Source of the DNA: Helicobacter pylori
GTDB taxonomy: Bacteria; Campylobacterota; Campylobacteria; Campylobacterales; Helicobacteraceae
DNA length: 64,000 nucleotides
Assembly: GCF_900120335.1 (NCBI RefSeq)
Contig: NZ_LT635477.1
Coordinates: 1,240,001 to 1,304,000 of the forward strand
Reading direction: 5' to 3'
The notes beneath the pieces are model-generated. The model was not told where the DNA came from, ran no database searches, and saw only the letters and a program-made list of their open reading frames with translations. Position 1 is the stretch's first letter, and each line of letters begins with the position of its first letter. Position numbers and translations under genes: made by a program. Below, in pieces: positions 48,749 through 58,599 of this stretch.

Positions 48749-49000
48749 CTACTCATGCGCTCCATGCGTTATCCTATTTTCTCTTATCTTCTTAATAAAC
48801 TCTGTTAATTCTTTTTCAAAGTTTTTCACGCTTTTTCTGTCGCTTAGCGATGAGGGGATAGTCAAAGAATACGCCCCATCAGTTAGCTTGGCATGCTTGC
48901 TTCCAAGTCCCAAATAAAGGTTCAAATCTTTATTGCCATGCAACGCCTCTTTTAAGATCTTACGAATCTCTTTGCTATGAGTGGCTTCTTCAGGTTTCAT
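48749..49000 (-). CDS. Small hypothetical protein
   Basis: 83 residues from ATG 49000 (a TTG four codons earlier is also possible). Lys/Glu-rich with ILKEALHGNKDLNLYLGLG and a C-terminal helix ELTEFIKKIREN. It lies between fumC and rnhB in the same direction with gaps of 21 and 30 bases. No known family recognised. Confidence 0.65.
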   Translation of the reverse strand: MKPEEATHSKEIRKILKEALHGNKDLNLYLGLGSKHAKLTDGAYSLTIPSSLSDRKSVKNFEKELTEFIKKIRENRITHGAHE

Positions 49001-49021
49001 CTCGCACGCCAACCCAAGGTT

Positions 49022-50413
49022 TCAAGCCTTAGGCCCGATCATCTTTTCAGGCACCACGAATTTGTCAAAGTCTTCAGCGCTCAAGAGTTTCAATTCCACC
49101 GCGCTTTCTTTTAAAGAAATGCCTTTTTTGTGGGCGTTTTTAGCGATTTTAGCGGCGTTTTCATAGCCCACATGCGGGTTAAGGGCGGTTACTAGCATTA
49201 AAGAATGGTGCAAGTAATAATCAATTTTTTCTCTATTGGGTTCAATACCGATTGCGCAATGGATATTGAAACTTTCCATGCTGTCGCTTAATAGCCTTAA
49301 ACTTTGCAAGAAATTATAAATAATCACCGGCTTGAACACATTCAATTCAAAATTACCCTGACTGGCCGCAATGCCAATAGCGGTATCATTCCCCATCACT
49401 TGCACGGCCACCATTGTCATCGCTTCGCATTGCGTGGGGTTGACTTTACCAGGCATAATAGAACTGCCCGGCTCGTTTTCAGGGATATTAAGCTCGCCCA
49501 AACCACAGCGCGGCCCGCTCGCAAGCCATCTAATATCGTTAGCGATTTTCATTAAATTCGCCGCTAAAGCCTTAAAAGCCCCATGCGCATAAGCGATAGC
49601 GTCATGGCTAGTGAGCGCGTGGAATTTATTGGGCGCAGAGATGAATTTCACGCCGCTAAACTGGCTCAATTCTTCAGCCACTTTTTCGCTCAATTCCTTA
49701 TGAGCGTTTAGCCCTGTGCCTACGGCAGTCCCGCCTATGGCTAATTCCCTTAAATGCTCCAAACTCTCTAAAATTTGTTGTTTAGAATGCTCTAACATGC
49801 TCGCATACCCACTAAATTCTTGCCCCAAAGTTAAAGGCGTAGCGTCTTGTAAATGCGTGCGTCCGATTTTGACAATCTCTTTAAATTGCTGGCTTTTGTC
49901 TTTAAAGGTTTTTAACAGATTCTCTAAACTAGGGAGCAGTTTGTGCGTGATTTCTAGCGCGCTCACAACATGCATTGCGGTAGGGAAAGTGTCGTTGGAG
50001 CTTTGAGACATGTTCACGTCATCGTTAGGGTGGATGAGTTTTTTCTCTCTAAAATTACCCCCTAAAATTTCGGTAGCCTTATTGGCAATGACTTCATTGA
50101 GGTTCATGTTCGTTTGAGTCCCGCTCCCTGTTTGCCATATCGCTAGGGGAAATTCGCCGCACAACTCGCCTTTTAAAATGCAATCGCACGCCTTGATAAT
50201 GGCTTGCGATTTTTCCAGGCTCAATTTCCCTAACTTGTGGTTAACAACCGCTAAACTCCTTTTGAGTTTGGCAAACGCGCCAATGAGTTCTTTAGGCATT
50301 TTCTCAGTGCCGATCTTAAAGTTTTCAAGACTGCGTTGCGTTTGAGCCCCCCAATATTGGCTATCATCTACTTTGATTTCGCCCATCGTGTCATGTTCGA
50401 TTCTAAATTGCAT
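49022..50413 (-). CDS. fumC: Fumarate hydratase, class II
   Basis: 463 residues, iron-free fumarase of the TCA cycle. The superfamily signature [13 protein letters not shown] is at about residues 317-329; [20 protein letters not shown] and [17 protein letters not shown] are typical of FumC. Divergent from crdA. Confidence 0.97.
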   Translation of the reverse strand: MQFRIEHDTMGEIKVDDSQYWGAQTQRSLENFKIGTEKMPKELIGAFAKLKRSLAVVNHKLGKLSLEKSQAIIKACDCILKGELCGEFPLAIWQTGSGTQTNMNLNEVIANKATEILGGNFREKKLIHPNDDVNMSQSSNDTFPTAMHVVSALEITHKLLPSLENLLKTFKDKSQQFKEIVKIGRTHLQDATPLTLGQEFSGYASMLEHSKQQILESLEHLRELAIGGTAVGTGLNAHKELSEKVAEELSQFSGVKFISAPNKFHALTSHDAIAYAHGAFKALAANLMKIANDIRWLASGPRCGLGELNIPENEPGSSIMPGKVNPTQCEAMTMVAVQVMGNDTAIGIAASQGNFELNVFKPVIIYNFLQSLRLLSDSMESFNIHCAIGIEPNREKIDYYLHHSLMLVTALNPHVGYENAAKIAKNAHKKGISLKESAVELKLLSAEDFDKFVVPEKMIGPKA

Positions 50414-50546
50414 GCTAATCCTTTGAAATTTGATTTTAAAACCTTAAAAAAATAGCATAAACTTTTATACCTTCTACTTAAAAACCTTAATTTTTTAAAA
50501 ACCATTTCCACAATTTTTACACAAAAGAGGGTTATCATTCGTTCGC

Positions 50547-50564
50547 AACAAGGACTTCCTTGTT
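50547..50564. promoter_or_regulatory. Perfect palindrome in the crdA leader
   Basis: AACAAGGA/TCCTTGTT with a CT centre, about 25 bases before the crdA ATG. It could be an operator or an mRNA 5' hairpin; a TATCAT at 50533-50538 is a possible -10 just before it. CrdR is known to control crdA on copper; whether this is its site is not known from sequence. Confidence 0.5.
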
Positions 50565-50587
50565 ATCTTATTTTAAAGGTCAAAACG

Positions 50588-50965
50588 ATGAAAAAGTTAG
50601 CCGCTTTATTTTTAATAAGCGCGTTGGGGGTTATGAGTTTGAACGCATGGGAGCAAACCCTAAAAGCCAATGACTTGGAAGTGAAAATCAAATCCGTGGG
50701 CAACCCCATTAAAGGCGATAACACTTTTGTGCTTAGCCCCACTTTAAAAGGTAAGGCTTTAGAAAAAGCTATCGTTAGGGTGCAGTTTATGATGCCCGAA
50801 ATGCCTGGCATGCCAGCGATGAAAGAAATGGCACAAGTGAGTGAAAAAAACGGCCTTTATAAAGCTAAAACCAATCTTTCCATGAACGGGACATGGCAGG
50901 TTAGGGTGGATATTAAATCCAAAGAAGGCAAAGTTTATCGCGCTAAAACAAGCCTGGATTTATGA
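50588..50965 (+). CDS. crdA: Copper resistance determinant CrdA
   Basis: 125 residues: signal peptide up to about LNAWE, then a small beta-rich domain of the YtkA-like/FixH-like type with a Met-rich loop FMMPEMPGMPAMKEM that could bind copper(I). Known in H. pylori to be copper-induced through CrdRS. First gene of crdA-crdB-czcB-czcA, four bases before crdB. Confidence 0.92.
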   Translation: MKKLAALFLISALGVMSLNAWEQTLKANDLEVKIKSVGNPIKGDNTFVLSPTLKGKALEKAIVRVQFMMPEMPGMPAMKEMAQVSEKNGLYKAKTNLSMNGTWQVRVDIKSKEGKVYRAKTSLDL

Positions 50966-50969
50966 GTGC

Positions 50970-52208
50970 ATGCTGTCTTTTATAAGCGCGTTTGATAAAA
51001 GGGGTGTTTCAATACGCCTTTTAACAGCCTTGTTACTGCTTTTTAGTTTGGGTTTGGCTAAAGATTTAGAGATCCAAACTTTTGTGGCTAAATACCTTTC
51101 TAAAAATCAAAAAATACAAGCCTTACAAGAGCAAATTGACGCTTTAAATTCTCAAGAAAAAGTCGTTAGCAAATGGGATAACCCTATTTTGTATTTAGGC
51201 TACAACAACGCTAACGTGAGCGATTTTTTCAGGCTGGATAGCACCTTAATGCAAAACATGAGCTTGGGTTTGTCTCAAAAAGTGGATTTAAATGGTAAAA
51301 AACTCACGCAATCTAAAATGATCAATTTAGAAAAACAAAAAAAGATATTAGAGCTTAAAAAAATCAAGCAACAATTGGTGATTAATTTAATGATAAACGG
51401 CATTGAAAACTATAAAAACCAACAAGAAATAGAGCTTTTAAACACAGCGATTAAAAATTTAGAAAACACCCTCTATCAAGCCAACCATTCCAGTTCGCCC
51501 GATTTAATAGCGATCGCCAAGTTAGAAATTTTAAAATCGCAATTAGAAATCAAAAAAAACAATTTAGAAGAAGCGCTCTCTAGCAGCCATTATTCCATGG
51601 GTGAATTGACTTTTAAAGAAAACGAGATTTTAAGCATTGCCCCTAAAAATTTTGAATTCAATAACGAGCAAGAGCTATATAACATTAGCGCCACTAATTA
51701 TGATATTGCGATCGCCAGGCTTGATGAAGAAAAAGCGCAAAAAGACATCACTTTGGCTAAAAAAAGCTTTTTAGAAGACATAAACGTTACTGGGGTGTAT
51801 TATTTCCGCTCCAAACAATACTATAACTACGACATGTTTAGCGTCGCTTTGTCTATCCCTTTGCCTCTTTATGGCAAACAAGCCAAATTAGTGGAGCAAA
51901 AGAAAAAAGAAAGCTTGGTGTTTAAAAGCGAAGTGGAAAACACCAAAAATAAAACGCGCCACCTGGCCCTAAAACTCCTTAAAAAATTAGAAACCTTGCA
52001 AAAAAACCTGGAATCGATCAATAAAATTGTAAAACAGAATGAAAAAATCGCACAAATTTATGCGCTTGATTTGAAAACTAATGGCGATTACAACGCTTAT
52101 TACAACGCTTTGAATGACAAAATCACTATGCAAATCACCCAGCTTGAAACCTTGAGCGCTCTAAATAGCGCTTATTTGTCCTTACAAAACCTCAAAGGAT
52201 TAGAATGA
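50970..52208 (+). CDS. crdB: Copper resistance outer-membrane channel CrdB
   Basis: 412 residues, outer-membrane factor (TolC/CzcC family): hydrophobic signal (LLTALLLLFSLGLA), then long coiled-coil helices in two halves (residues about 150-215 and 305-360) framing beta segments such as SLGLSQKVDLNGK and SVALSIPLPLYGK. Its stop overlaps the next start by four bases. Confidence 0.92.
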   Translation: MLSFISAFDKRGVSIRLLTALLLLFSLGLAKDLEIQTFVAKYLSKNQKIQALQEQIDALNSQEKVVSKWDNPILYLGYNNANVSDFFRLDSTLMQNMSLGLSQKVDLNGKKLTQSKMINLEKQKKILELKKIKQQLVINLMINGIENYKNQQEIELLNTAIKNLENTLYQANHSSSPDLIAIAKLEILKSQLEIKKNNLEEALSSSHYSMGELTFKENEILSIAPKNFEFNNEQELYNISATNYDIAIARLDEEKAQKDITLAKKSFLEDINVTGVYYFRSKQYYNYDMFSVALSIPLPLYGKQAKLVEQKKKESLVFKSEVENTKNKTRHLALKLLKKLETLQKNLESINKIVKQNEKIAQIYALDLKTNGDYNAYYNALNDKITMQITQLETLSALNSAYLSLQNLKGLE

Positions 52209-53230
52209 AACGGCTTTTATTGTTAGCCTTGGCCCTCTTTTTTAGCCTCTCATGCGCTAACGCTCAAGAAATTAAAGAAACTCAAGAGACTAAAAAAACT
52301 AAAGAAACTAAAAGCCAAACCCGTTTTAACATTTCCACCACTAAGGTCATAGAAAAAGAATTTTCTCAAAGCCGGCGCTATTATGCGATTTTAGAGCCTA
52401 ATGAAGCGCTGATTTTTTCTCAAACCCTGCGTTTTGATGGCTATGTGGAAAAGCTTTATGCGAATAAAACCTATACCCCCATTAAAAAGGGTGATAGGCT
52501 ATTGAGCGTGTATTCCCCTGAATTAGCAAGCGTTCAAAGCGAATTGTTATCGTCATTGAAATTCAACCAGCAAGTGGGAGCGATTAAAGAAAAACTAAAA
52601 CTATTGGGGCTAGAAAACTCCAGCATTGAAAAAATCATCAGCACTCATAAAGTCCAAAATGAAATGACTATTTACTCTCGTTTCAACGGCGTTATTTTTA
52701 AAAAAAGCCCGGATCTCAATGAGGGGAGCTTCATTAAAAAAGGGCAAGAGTTGTTTCAAATCATAGATTTAAGCCAATTGTGGGTGCTTGTTAAAGTCAA
52801 TCAAGAGGATTTAGAGTTTTTAAAAAACACGCATAAAGCGATCTTGTTCGTAGAGGGGGTTAAAGGCAAGCAAGCAATCACACTTGAAAACATCAACCCC
52901 ATCATCAACAAAGAAGATAAAATGCTAGAAGCGCGCTTCAATGTGCCTAATGTTAAACAGCTTTATTACCCTAACATGTTCGCTCAAGTGGAAATCTTTC
53001 AAAAACCACAAAAAATGAAGATTTTGCCTAAAGAAGCGGTTTTGATTAAGGGGGGGAGAGCTATCGTGTTTAAAAAAGACGATTTTGGCTTAAGCCCGTT
53101 AGAAATTAAAGCCGTCCGCTTGAGCGATGGGAGTTATGAAATTTTAGAGGGTTTAAAAGCGGGCGAAGAAGTCGCTAATAACGCTTTATTCGTGCTAGAC
53201 GCTGACGCTCAAAACAATGGGGATTATTGA
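52205..53230 (+). CDS. czcB: RND efflux membrane-fusion protein (CzcB/CusB type)
   Basis: 341 residues with signal peptide MKRLLLLALALFFSLSCANA; the Cys in SCAN could make it a lipoprotein. The lipoyl halves are seen as FDGYVEKLYANKTYTPIKKGDRLLSVYSPEL and IYSRFNGVIFKKSPDLNEG, with a hairpin between. Periplasmic adaptor joining CzcA to CrdB. Confidence 0.93.
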   Translation: MKRLLLLALALFFSLSCANAQEIKETQETKKTKETKSQTRFNISTTKVIEKEFSQSRRYYAILEPNEALIFSQTLRFDGYVEKLYANKTYTPIKKGDRLLSVYSPELASVQSELLSSLKFNQQVGAIKEKLKLLGLENSSIEKIISTHKVQNEMTIYSRFNGVIFKKSPDLNEGSFIKKGQELFQIIDLSQLWVLVKVNQEDLEFLKNTHKAILFVEGVKGKQAITLENINPIINKEDKMLEARFNVPNVKQLYYPNMFAQVEIFQKPQKMKILPKEAVLIKGGRAIVFKKDDFGLSPLEIKAVRLSDGSYEILEGLKAGEEVANNALFVLDADAQNNGDY

Positions 53231-56200
53231 ATGATAGAAAAAATCATTGATTTAAGCATTAAAAACAAACTCCTTACCACTTTAGTCACTCTACTCATTT
53301 TTTTAGCCTCTTTGTGGGCGATAAAAAGCGTCCGTTTAGACGCTTTGCCGGATTTAAGCCCCGCTCAAGTGGTCGTGCAAATCACTTACCCCAATCAAAG
53401 CCCTAAAATCGTGCAAGAGCAGGTTACTTACCCGCTAGTTTCTACTTTCATGAGTATCGCTAACATTGACACGGTTAGGGGGATTTCTAGCTATGAAAGC
53501 GGCTTGATTTACATCATTTTTAAAGACGGCGTCAATTTGTATTGGGCTAGGGATAGGGTTTTAGAGCAATTAAACCGAGTAGGCAATTTGCCTAAGGACG
53601 CTAAAGTGGAAATAGGGAGCGATTCCACTTCTATTGGCTGGGCGTATCAATACGCTCTATCTAGCGATAGCAAGAATTTAAGCGATTTGAAAGTCTTGCA
53701 AGATTTTTATTACCGCTATGCGCTTTTGGGGGTTGATGGGGTGAGTGAGGTCGCGAGCGTGGGGGGCTTTGTGAAAGATTATGAAGTAACGCTTCAAAAC
53801 GATTCTTTAATCCGCTATAACTTGAGTTTAGAACAAGTCGCTAACGCGATTAAAAATTCCAATAACGATACCGGTGGGGGCGTTATTTTAGAAAACGGGT
53901 TTGAAAAAATCATAAGATCGCATGGCTATATCCAATCTTTGAAGGATTTAGAAGAAATTGTGGTTAAAAAAGAAGGGGCTATCCCTTTAAAAATCAAAGA
54001 TATAGCGAGCGTTAGGCTAGCGCCCAAACCACGCCGAGGGGCAGCCAACCTTAATGGCGATAAGGAAGTGGTGGGCGGGATTGTCATGGTGCGCTATCAC
54101 GCTGACACTTATAAGGTGCTTAAAGCCATTAAAGAAAAAATCGCTACCTTACAAGCGAGTAACCCTGATGTGAAAATCACCAGCGTGTATGACAGGAGCG
54201 AATTGATTGAAAAAGGCATTGACAATTTAATCCACACGCTCATAGAAGAAAGCGTCATTGTGCTAATCATTATTGCGATTTTTTTATTGCATTTCAGGAG
54301 CGCTTTAGTGGTGATTATCACTCTGCCTTTAAGCGTGTGCATCAGTTTCTTGCTCATGCGTTATTTCAATATTGAAGCGAGTATCATGAGTTTAGGGGGC
54401 ATTGCGATCGCTATAGGGGCGATGGTGGATGCGGCGATTGTGATGGTAGAGAACGCCCACAAGCATCTGCAACGCATTGATACGAAAGATGAGATTCAAA
54501 GGGTTAATGCTATCATGCAAGGGGTTAAGCATGTGGGGGGCGCGATATTTTTTGCTTTAATGATTATTGTGGTTTCTTTCTTGCCTATTTTTGCACTCAC
54601 CGGCCAAGAAGAAAAGCTTTTTGCCCCTTTAGCTTACACCAAAACCTTTGCCATGCTAGTAGGAGCCTTGCTTTCTATCACCATGGTCCCTATTTTAATG
54701 GTATGGCTCATTAAAGGGCGGATTTTAGAAGAGTCTAAAAACCCCATTAACGCTTTTTTCATGAAAATTTATGGCGTAAGCTTGAAGGTTGTGCTTAAGT
54801 TCAGATACGCTTTTTTAATAGCAAGCGTCCTGGGTTTAGGGGGCTTGTATGTATCATACAAAAAACTCAACTGGGAATTTATCCCCCAAATCAATGAAGG
54901 GGTAATAATGTATATGCCTGTAACCATTAATGGCGTGGGCATTGATACCGCTTTAGAATATTTGAAAAAAAGTAATAGCACTATCAAGCAACTGGATTTT
55001 GTCAAACAGGTTTTTGGTAAAGTGGGGCGCGCTAACACCAGCACCGATGCCGCCGGTTTAGGAATGATAGAAACCTACATTGAATTAAAGCCGCAAAACG
55101 AATGGAAAGAAAAGCTCAGCTATAAAGAAGTTAGGGACAAATTGGAAAAAACCCTACAATTAAAAGGCCTGACCAATTCATGGACTTACCCCATTCGTGG
55201 CAGAACGGACATGCTCTTAACCGGCATTAGAACACCCCTAGGCATCAAGCTCTATGGTAACGATACGGACAAATTACAAGAATTAGCGATCCTTATGGAG
55301 CAACAACTCAAAACCCTAAAAGAGAGTTTGTCCGTCTTTGCCGAGCGATCCAATAACGGCTACTACATCACGCTGGATTTGAACGATGAAAATCTGGCTC
55401 GTTATGGTATCAATAAAAACGCCGTGTTGGACACGATCAAATTCGCTTTGGGCGGAGCCACGCTCACGACCATGATTAAAGGCGTAGAAAGCTACCCTAT
55501 TTCTTTACGCTTAGAAGACACCGATAGAGATACCATTGAAAAATTAAAAAACCTCTACATCAAAACCGCTTACAATTACATGCCCTTAAGGGAATTAGCC
55601 CATGTGTATTACGACAATTCGCCGGCGGTGTTAAAAAGCGAAAAGGGCTTGAACGTGAATTTTATCTATATTGTGCCACAAAATGGTATCAGCTCTGATA
55701 CTTACAGGCAACTGGCTCAAAAAGCGCTAGAAAAGATCCAATTGCCCAGCGGGTATTATTATGAATTTAGTGGCGAAAGCCAGTATTTAGAAGAAGCGTT
55801 TAAAACCTTGCAATACATCGTGCCGGTGAGCGTGTTTATCATTTTTATTTTAATTGTCTTCGCGTTAAAGAATTTCACTAATTCCTTACTGTGCTTTTTC
55901 ACTCTGCCTTTTGCGTTTTTGGGGGGGCTGATTTTTATGAATCTCATGGGCTTTAACATGAGCGTGGCGGCGTTAGTGGGCTTTTTAGCCCTTTTGGGGG
56001 TGGCGAGCGAAACGGCTATTGTGATGATCATTTATTTAGAAGACGCATTTCAAAAATTCATCAAAACCCCTTTAAAAGAGCGAACGACTGCCGCCTTAAA
56101 AGAGGCTATCATGCATGGGGCGGTGCTTAGGGTAAGGCCCAAGCTGATGACCTTTTTTAGTATTTTAGCTTCGCTCATTCCTATCATGTATAGCCATGGC

Positions 56201-56338
56201 ACGGGTAGTGAGATCATGAAATCCATCGCTGCGCCCATGCTAGGGGGCATGATAAGCAGCGTTGTTTTAACGCTTTTTATTATCCCTACGGCGTATTTTG
56301 TGATTAAGAACGCTAGGATCAGGAAACATGAATATTAA
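53231..56338 (+). CDS. czcA: RND heavy-metal efflux pump (CzcA/CusA type)
   Basis: 1035 residues, twelve helices with two large periplasmic loops. Heavy-metal-efflux signatures: LPDLSPAQVVVQITYPNQSP near the start, and GAMVDAAIVMVENAHKHL in helix 4 with the proton-relay Asp and Glu. With crdA-crdB it protects against copper; in H. pylori this operon is reported for copper. Its 3' end overlaps azlD on the other strand by 20 bases. Confidence 0.95.
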   Translation: MIEKIIDLSIKNKLLTTLVTLLIFLASLWAIKSVRLDALPDLSPAQVVVQITYPNQSPKIVQEQVTYPLVSTFMSIANIDTVRGISSYESGLIYIIFKDGVNLYWARDRVLEQLNRVGNLPKDAKVEIGSDSTSIGWAYQYALSSDSKNLSDLKVLQDFYYRYALLGVDGVSEVASVGGFVKDYEVTLQNDSLIRYNLSLEQVANAIKNSNNDTGGGVILENGFEKIIRSHGYIQSLKDLEEIVVKKEGAIPLKIKDIASVRLAPKPRRGAANLNGDKEVVGGIVMVRYHADTYKVLKAIKEKIATLQASNPDVKITSVYDRSELIEKGIDNLIHTLIEESVIVLIIIAIFLLHFRSALVVIITLPLSVCISFLLMRYFNIEASIMSLGGIAIAIGAMVDAAIVMVENAHKHLQRIDTKDEIQRVNAIMQGVKHVGGAIFFALMIIVVSFLPIFALTGQEEKLFAPLAYTKTFAMLVGALLSITMVPILMVWLIKGRILEESKNPINAFFMKIYGVSLKVVLKFRYAFLIASVLGLGGLYVSYKKLNWEFIPQINEGVIMYMPVTINGVGIDTALEYLKKSNSTIKQLDFVKQVFGKVGRANTSTDAAGLGMIETYIELKPQNEWKEKLSYKEVRDKLEKTLQLKGLTNSWTYPIRGRTDMLLTGIRTPLGIKLYGNDTDKLQELAILMEQQLKTLKESLSVFAERSNNGYYITLDLNDENLARYGINKNAVLDTIKFALGGATLTTMIKGVESYPISLRLEDTDRDTIEKLKNLYIKTAYNYMPLRELAHVYYDNSPAVLKSEKGLNVNFIYIVPQNGISSDTYRQLAQKALEKIQLPSGYYYEFSGESQYLEEAFKTLQYIVPVSVFIIFILIVFALKNFTNSLLCFFTLPFAFLGGLIFMNLMGFNMSVAALVGFLALLGVASETAIVMIIYLEDAFQKFIKTPLKERTTAALKEAIMHGAVLRVRPKLMTFFSILASLIPIMYSHGTGSEIMKSIAAPMLGGMISSVVLTLFIIPTAYFVIKNARIRKHEY

Positions 56339-56669
56339 AAAAAGCCTTTTCTAACGCATGGCTTTGGACTAAAACCATATAAAGAATGGTAGGGAGCGTG
56401 ATGCTTAAAACAAACACCTTAAAAATGCGGTGTAAAAGGATAACGGATAAAAAAGCGGTGATTTCATTGATCCCATAAGGGGGTTTTAAAACGTGGATGT
56501 CTTTAAAACAATAAACCACGAGCATGCCTATCACTGAACATGACAAAGCCCTACCCAAATAACGCACAAAGTCGTTAGGCGGATTTTTAGAATTAAACAC
56601 CATAAAAGGCCAAATGCGCGTGAAATAAGTCGTTATTATAATGACTAAAAGAATGAGTATAGAATGCAT
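56319..56669 (-). CDS. azlD: AzlD-family branched-chain amino acid exporter, small subunit
   Basis: 116 residues, four hydrophobic helices, with the TRIWPFMVF start-region motif of AzlD. ATG at 56669 overlaps the azlC TAA as TAATG; an ATG two codons earlier exists. Works with AzlC as the export pair. Confidence 0.88.
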   Translation of the reverse strand: MHSILILLVIIITTYFTRIWPFMVFNSKNPPNDFVRYLGRALSCSVIGMLVVYCFKDIHVLKPPYGINEITAFLSVILLHRIFKVFVLSITLPTILYMVLVQSHALEKAFFNIHVS

Positions 56670-57358
56670 TAACATTCTAACTGCTTTCTAAACAAAATGA
56701 GGGCAAGCACCATTAAAACTAAAGCGATGAGCAAAAAGTATTCAGTCCCAAAGAGCGCCAAACAAACAACCGCAATAACGATCCCAAGCCATGCGTTTTT
56801 GTGGTTCGTGGTGCGTTTGTATTGCTCCATGAACAGCACGATAAAAATCGCCGTCATCACAAATTCCATGCCTTGAGTGTCAAAGGAAAAATGCGAACCC
56901 ACTAACGAACCCACTAACGAGCCAAAAATCCAATAAGAGTGGTTGAGTAAGGAAATACTAAAAATGAAGTCTTTTTCGCTCACCCCCTCTTTAGGGGCGT
57001 ATAAATTCAATAACGCAAAGGTTTCATCCGTGAGCGCATGCGCTAAATAGGGCAAACGCCATTTGGTGTTTTTAAATCGATCTAGCATAGAAAGCGCGTA
57101 ACAAGTCTGCCTCGCATTCACTAACAAGCTCACAATAACGACATCCATCAAACTCGCTTGCGCGCTTAAAAGCGTGATCGCCACGAATTGCACCGCCCCA
57201 GCATAAATGAATAACGACATGAACAAAGCGACTTTATAATCATAACCTTGCTGGGCTAAAAGCATTCCAAAAGTCATTCCCATAAGCAAATACCCTAACA
57301 AAATAGAAATGGTATGAGGGAAAGCGTCTTTAAAAGCTTTTAGAAACTCGCGCACCAA
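56669..57358 (-). CDS. azlC: AzlC-family branched-chain amino acid exporter, large subunit
   Basis: 229 residues, about eight helices; GYLLMGMTFGMLLAQQGYDYKVALFMSLFIYAGAVQF is the family signature, and RQTCYALSMLDRF follows. No ATG start: a TTG at 57358 or GTG at 57355, both after AAAGG. Seven bases downstream of the dnaJ stop, so probably cotranscribed with it. Confidence 0.9.
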   Translation of the reverse strand: MVREFLKAFKDAFPHTISILLGYLLMGMTFGMLLAQQGYDYKVALFMSLFIYAGAVQFVAITLLSAQASLMDVVIVSLLVNARQTCYALSMLDRFKNTKWRLPYLAHALTDETFALLNLYAPKEGVSEKDFIFSISLLNHSYWIFGSLVGSLVGSHFSFDTQGMEFVMTAIFIVLFMEQYKRTTNHKNAWLGIVIAVVCLALFGTEYFLLIALVLMVLALILFRKQLEC

Positions 57359-57365
57359 TAACCTT

Positions 57366-58475
57366 TTACTTAAACCAGTCTTTAATTTTAGAAACGCAAG
57401 TTTCTAAAACGTTTTTATGCGGTTCGCCTTCATAGCCAAAACTCGCATGCAATTTTTCCAACAACCCTTGCTGCTCTTTATTCAAACTTTTTGGATAAAT
57501 CACTTGCAACTCCACGATCAAACTCCCCCTATAAGAGCTTTCAGGGTGTTTCACGCCCTCGTTTCTAAACACAAAAGCTTGTCTGTCCTTGGCGTTTCTA
57601 GGGATTTTTAATTCCAGTTCGCCTCCTCTTAAAGACGGCACTTTAATCGTATGCCCTAAAGCGATAGTGGTGAAAAACACCGGCGCTTCAATGAACAAAT
57701 CACAGCCTTCGCGCTTGAAATGCTCATCTTCTTTGACTCGCGCTTCTAAATACAAATCCCCTCTTTTCCCTTTCTCGTATTCATTGCCCTTATTTTTAAG
57801 CACCATGCGGTTTTGATCATCAATGCCCTCAGGGATTATCGCATCAATTTCTTCATCTTTAAGAATGTAGGTTTTACCCTTACACGCTTGGCATGGGGTT
57901 TTAATGATCTTGCCCTTGCCTTTACATGCCCCACAAGTTTGAGCGAAACTCATAAAACCTTGACGCATGAACACCTGCCCCTGCCCACTGCATTGTTTGC
58001 AAGTCTCTAGGGCTTTATCTTGAGCGCCCGTGCCATCGCAACTTTCACAAACGCTTTGGTATTGGGCTTTAATCGTTTTTTTACAGCCAAAAACCGCCTC
58101 TTTAAAACTCAATTCAATGGTTTGCAAATAATCCGGTGCGATAGAGCTTTTTTGCCTTTTACTCCCCCTAGCGCTAAACCCAAAAGCGTCTTCAAAAAAC
58201 GAGCCTAAATCTTCAAAAAAATCAGAAAAATCGCTCTGACTCGCGCCGGCTTGGTTTAAGCCTTTTTTACCATACCTGTCGTATAAGGCCCGCTTCTTTT
58301 CATCGCTTAGCACCCCATAGGCTTCATTGATGAGCTTGAATTTTTCTTCGGCTTCTTTATCGCCGGCGTTTCGGTCCGGGTGGTATTTTAAAGCCAGCTT
58401 TCTGTAAGACTTTTTAATGGTCTCTTGGTTGCTGTGTTTTTCCACTTCTAAAATTTCATAATAACTCAATTCCAC
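57366..58475 (-). CDS. dnaJ: Chaperone DnaJ
   Basis: 369 residues. J domain with HPDRN at 32-36; the glycine/phenylalanine region is short ([14 protein letters not shown]); then four zinc repeats [24 protein letters not shown] and CQACKGKT, the last ending in Thr not Gly. GTG start after GGAGC; a TAGAAT -10 lies at 58506-58511. dnaK is not in this window. Confidence 0.97.
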   Translation of the reverse strand: MELSYYEILEVEKHSNQETIKKSYRKLALKYHPDRNAGDKEAEEKFKLINEAYGVLSDEKKRALYDRYGKKGLNQAGASQSDFSDFFEDLGSFFEDAFGFSARGSKRQKSSIAPDYLQTIELSFKEAVFGCKKTIKAQYQSVCESCDGTGAQDKALETCKQCSGQGQVFMRQGFMSFAQTCGACKGKGKIIKTPCQACKGKTYILKDEEIDAIIPEGIDDQNRMVLKNKGNEYEKGKRGDLYLEARVKEDEHFKREGCDLFIEAPVFFTTIALGHTIKVPSLRGGELELKIPRNAKDRQAFVFRNEGVKHPESSYRGSLIVELQVIYPKSLNKEQQGLLEKLHASFGYEGEPHKNVLETCVSKIKDWFK

Positions 58476-58599
58476 GATCGCTCCAAAAATGGCATCAAAA
58501 CGCTTATTCTATCTTAAAAGCGATAATTTTGCGTGTTTTGGTGCATGCCAAAACTTAGATAAAATAATACGATGAAATCATAATAATAAAGACAACCCC

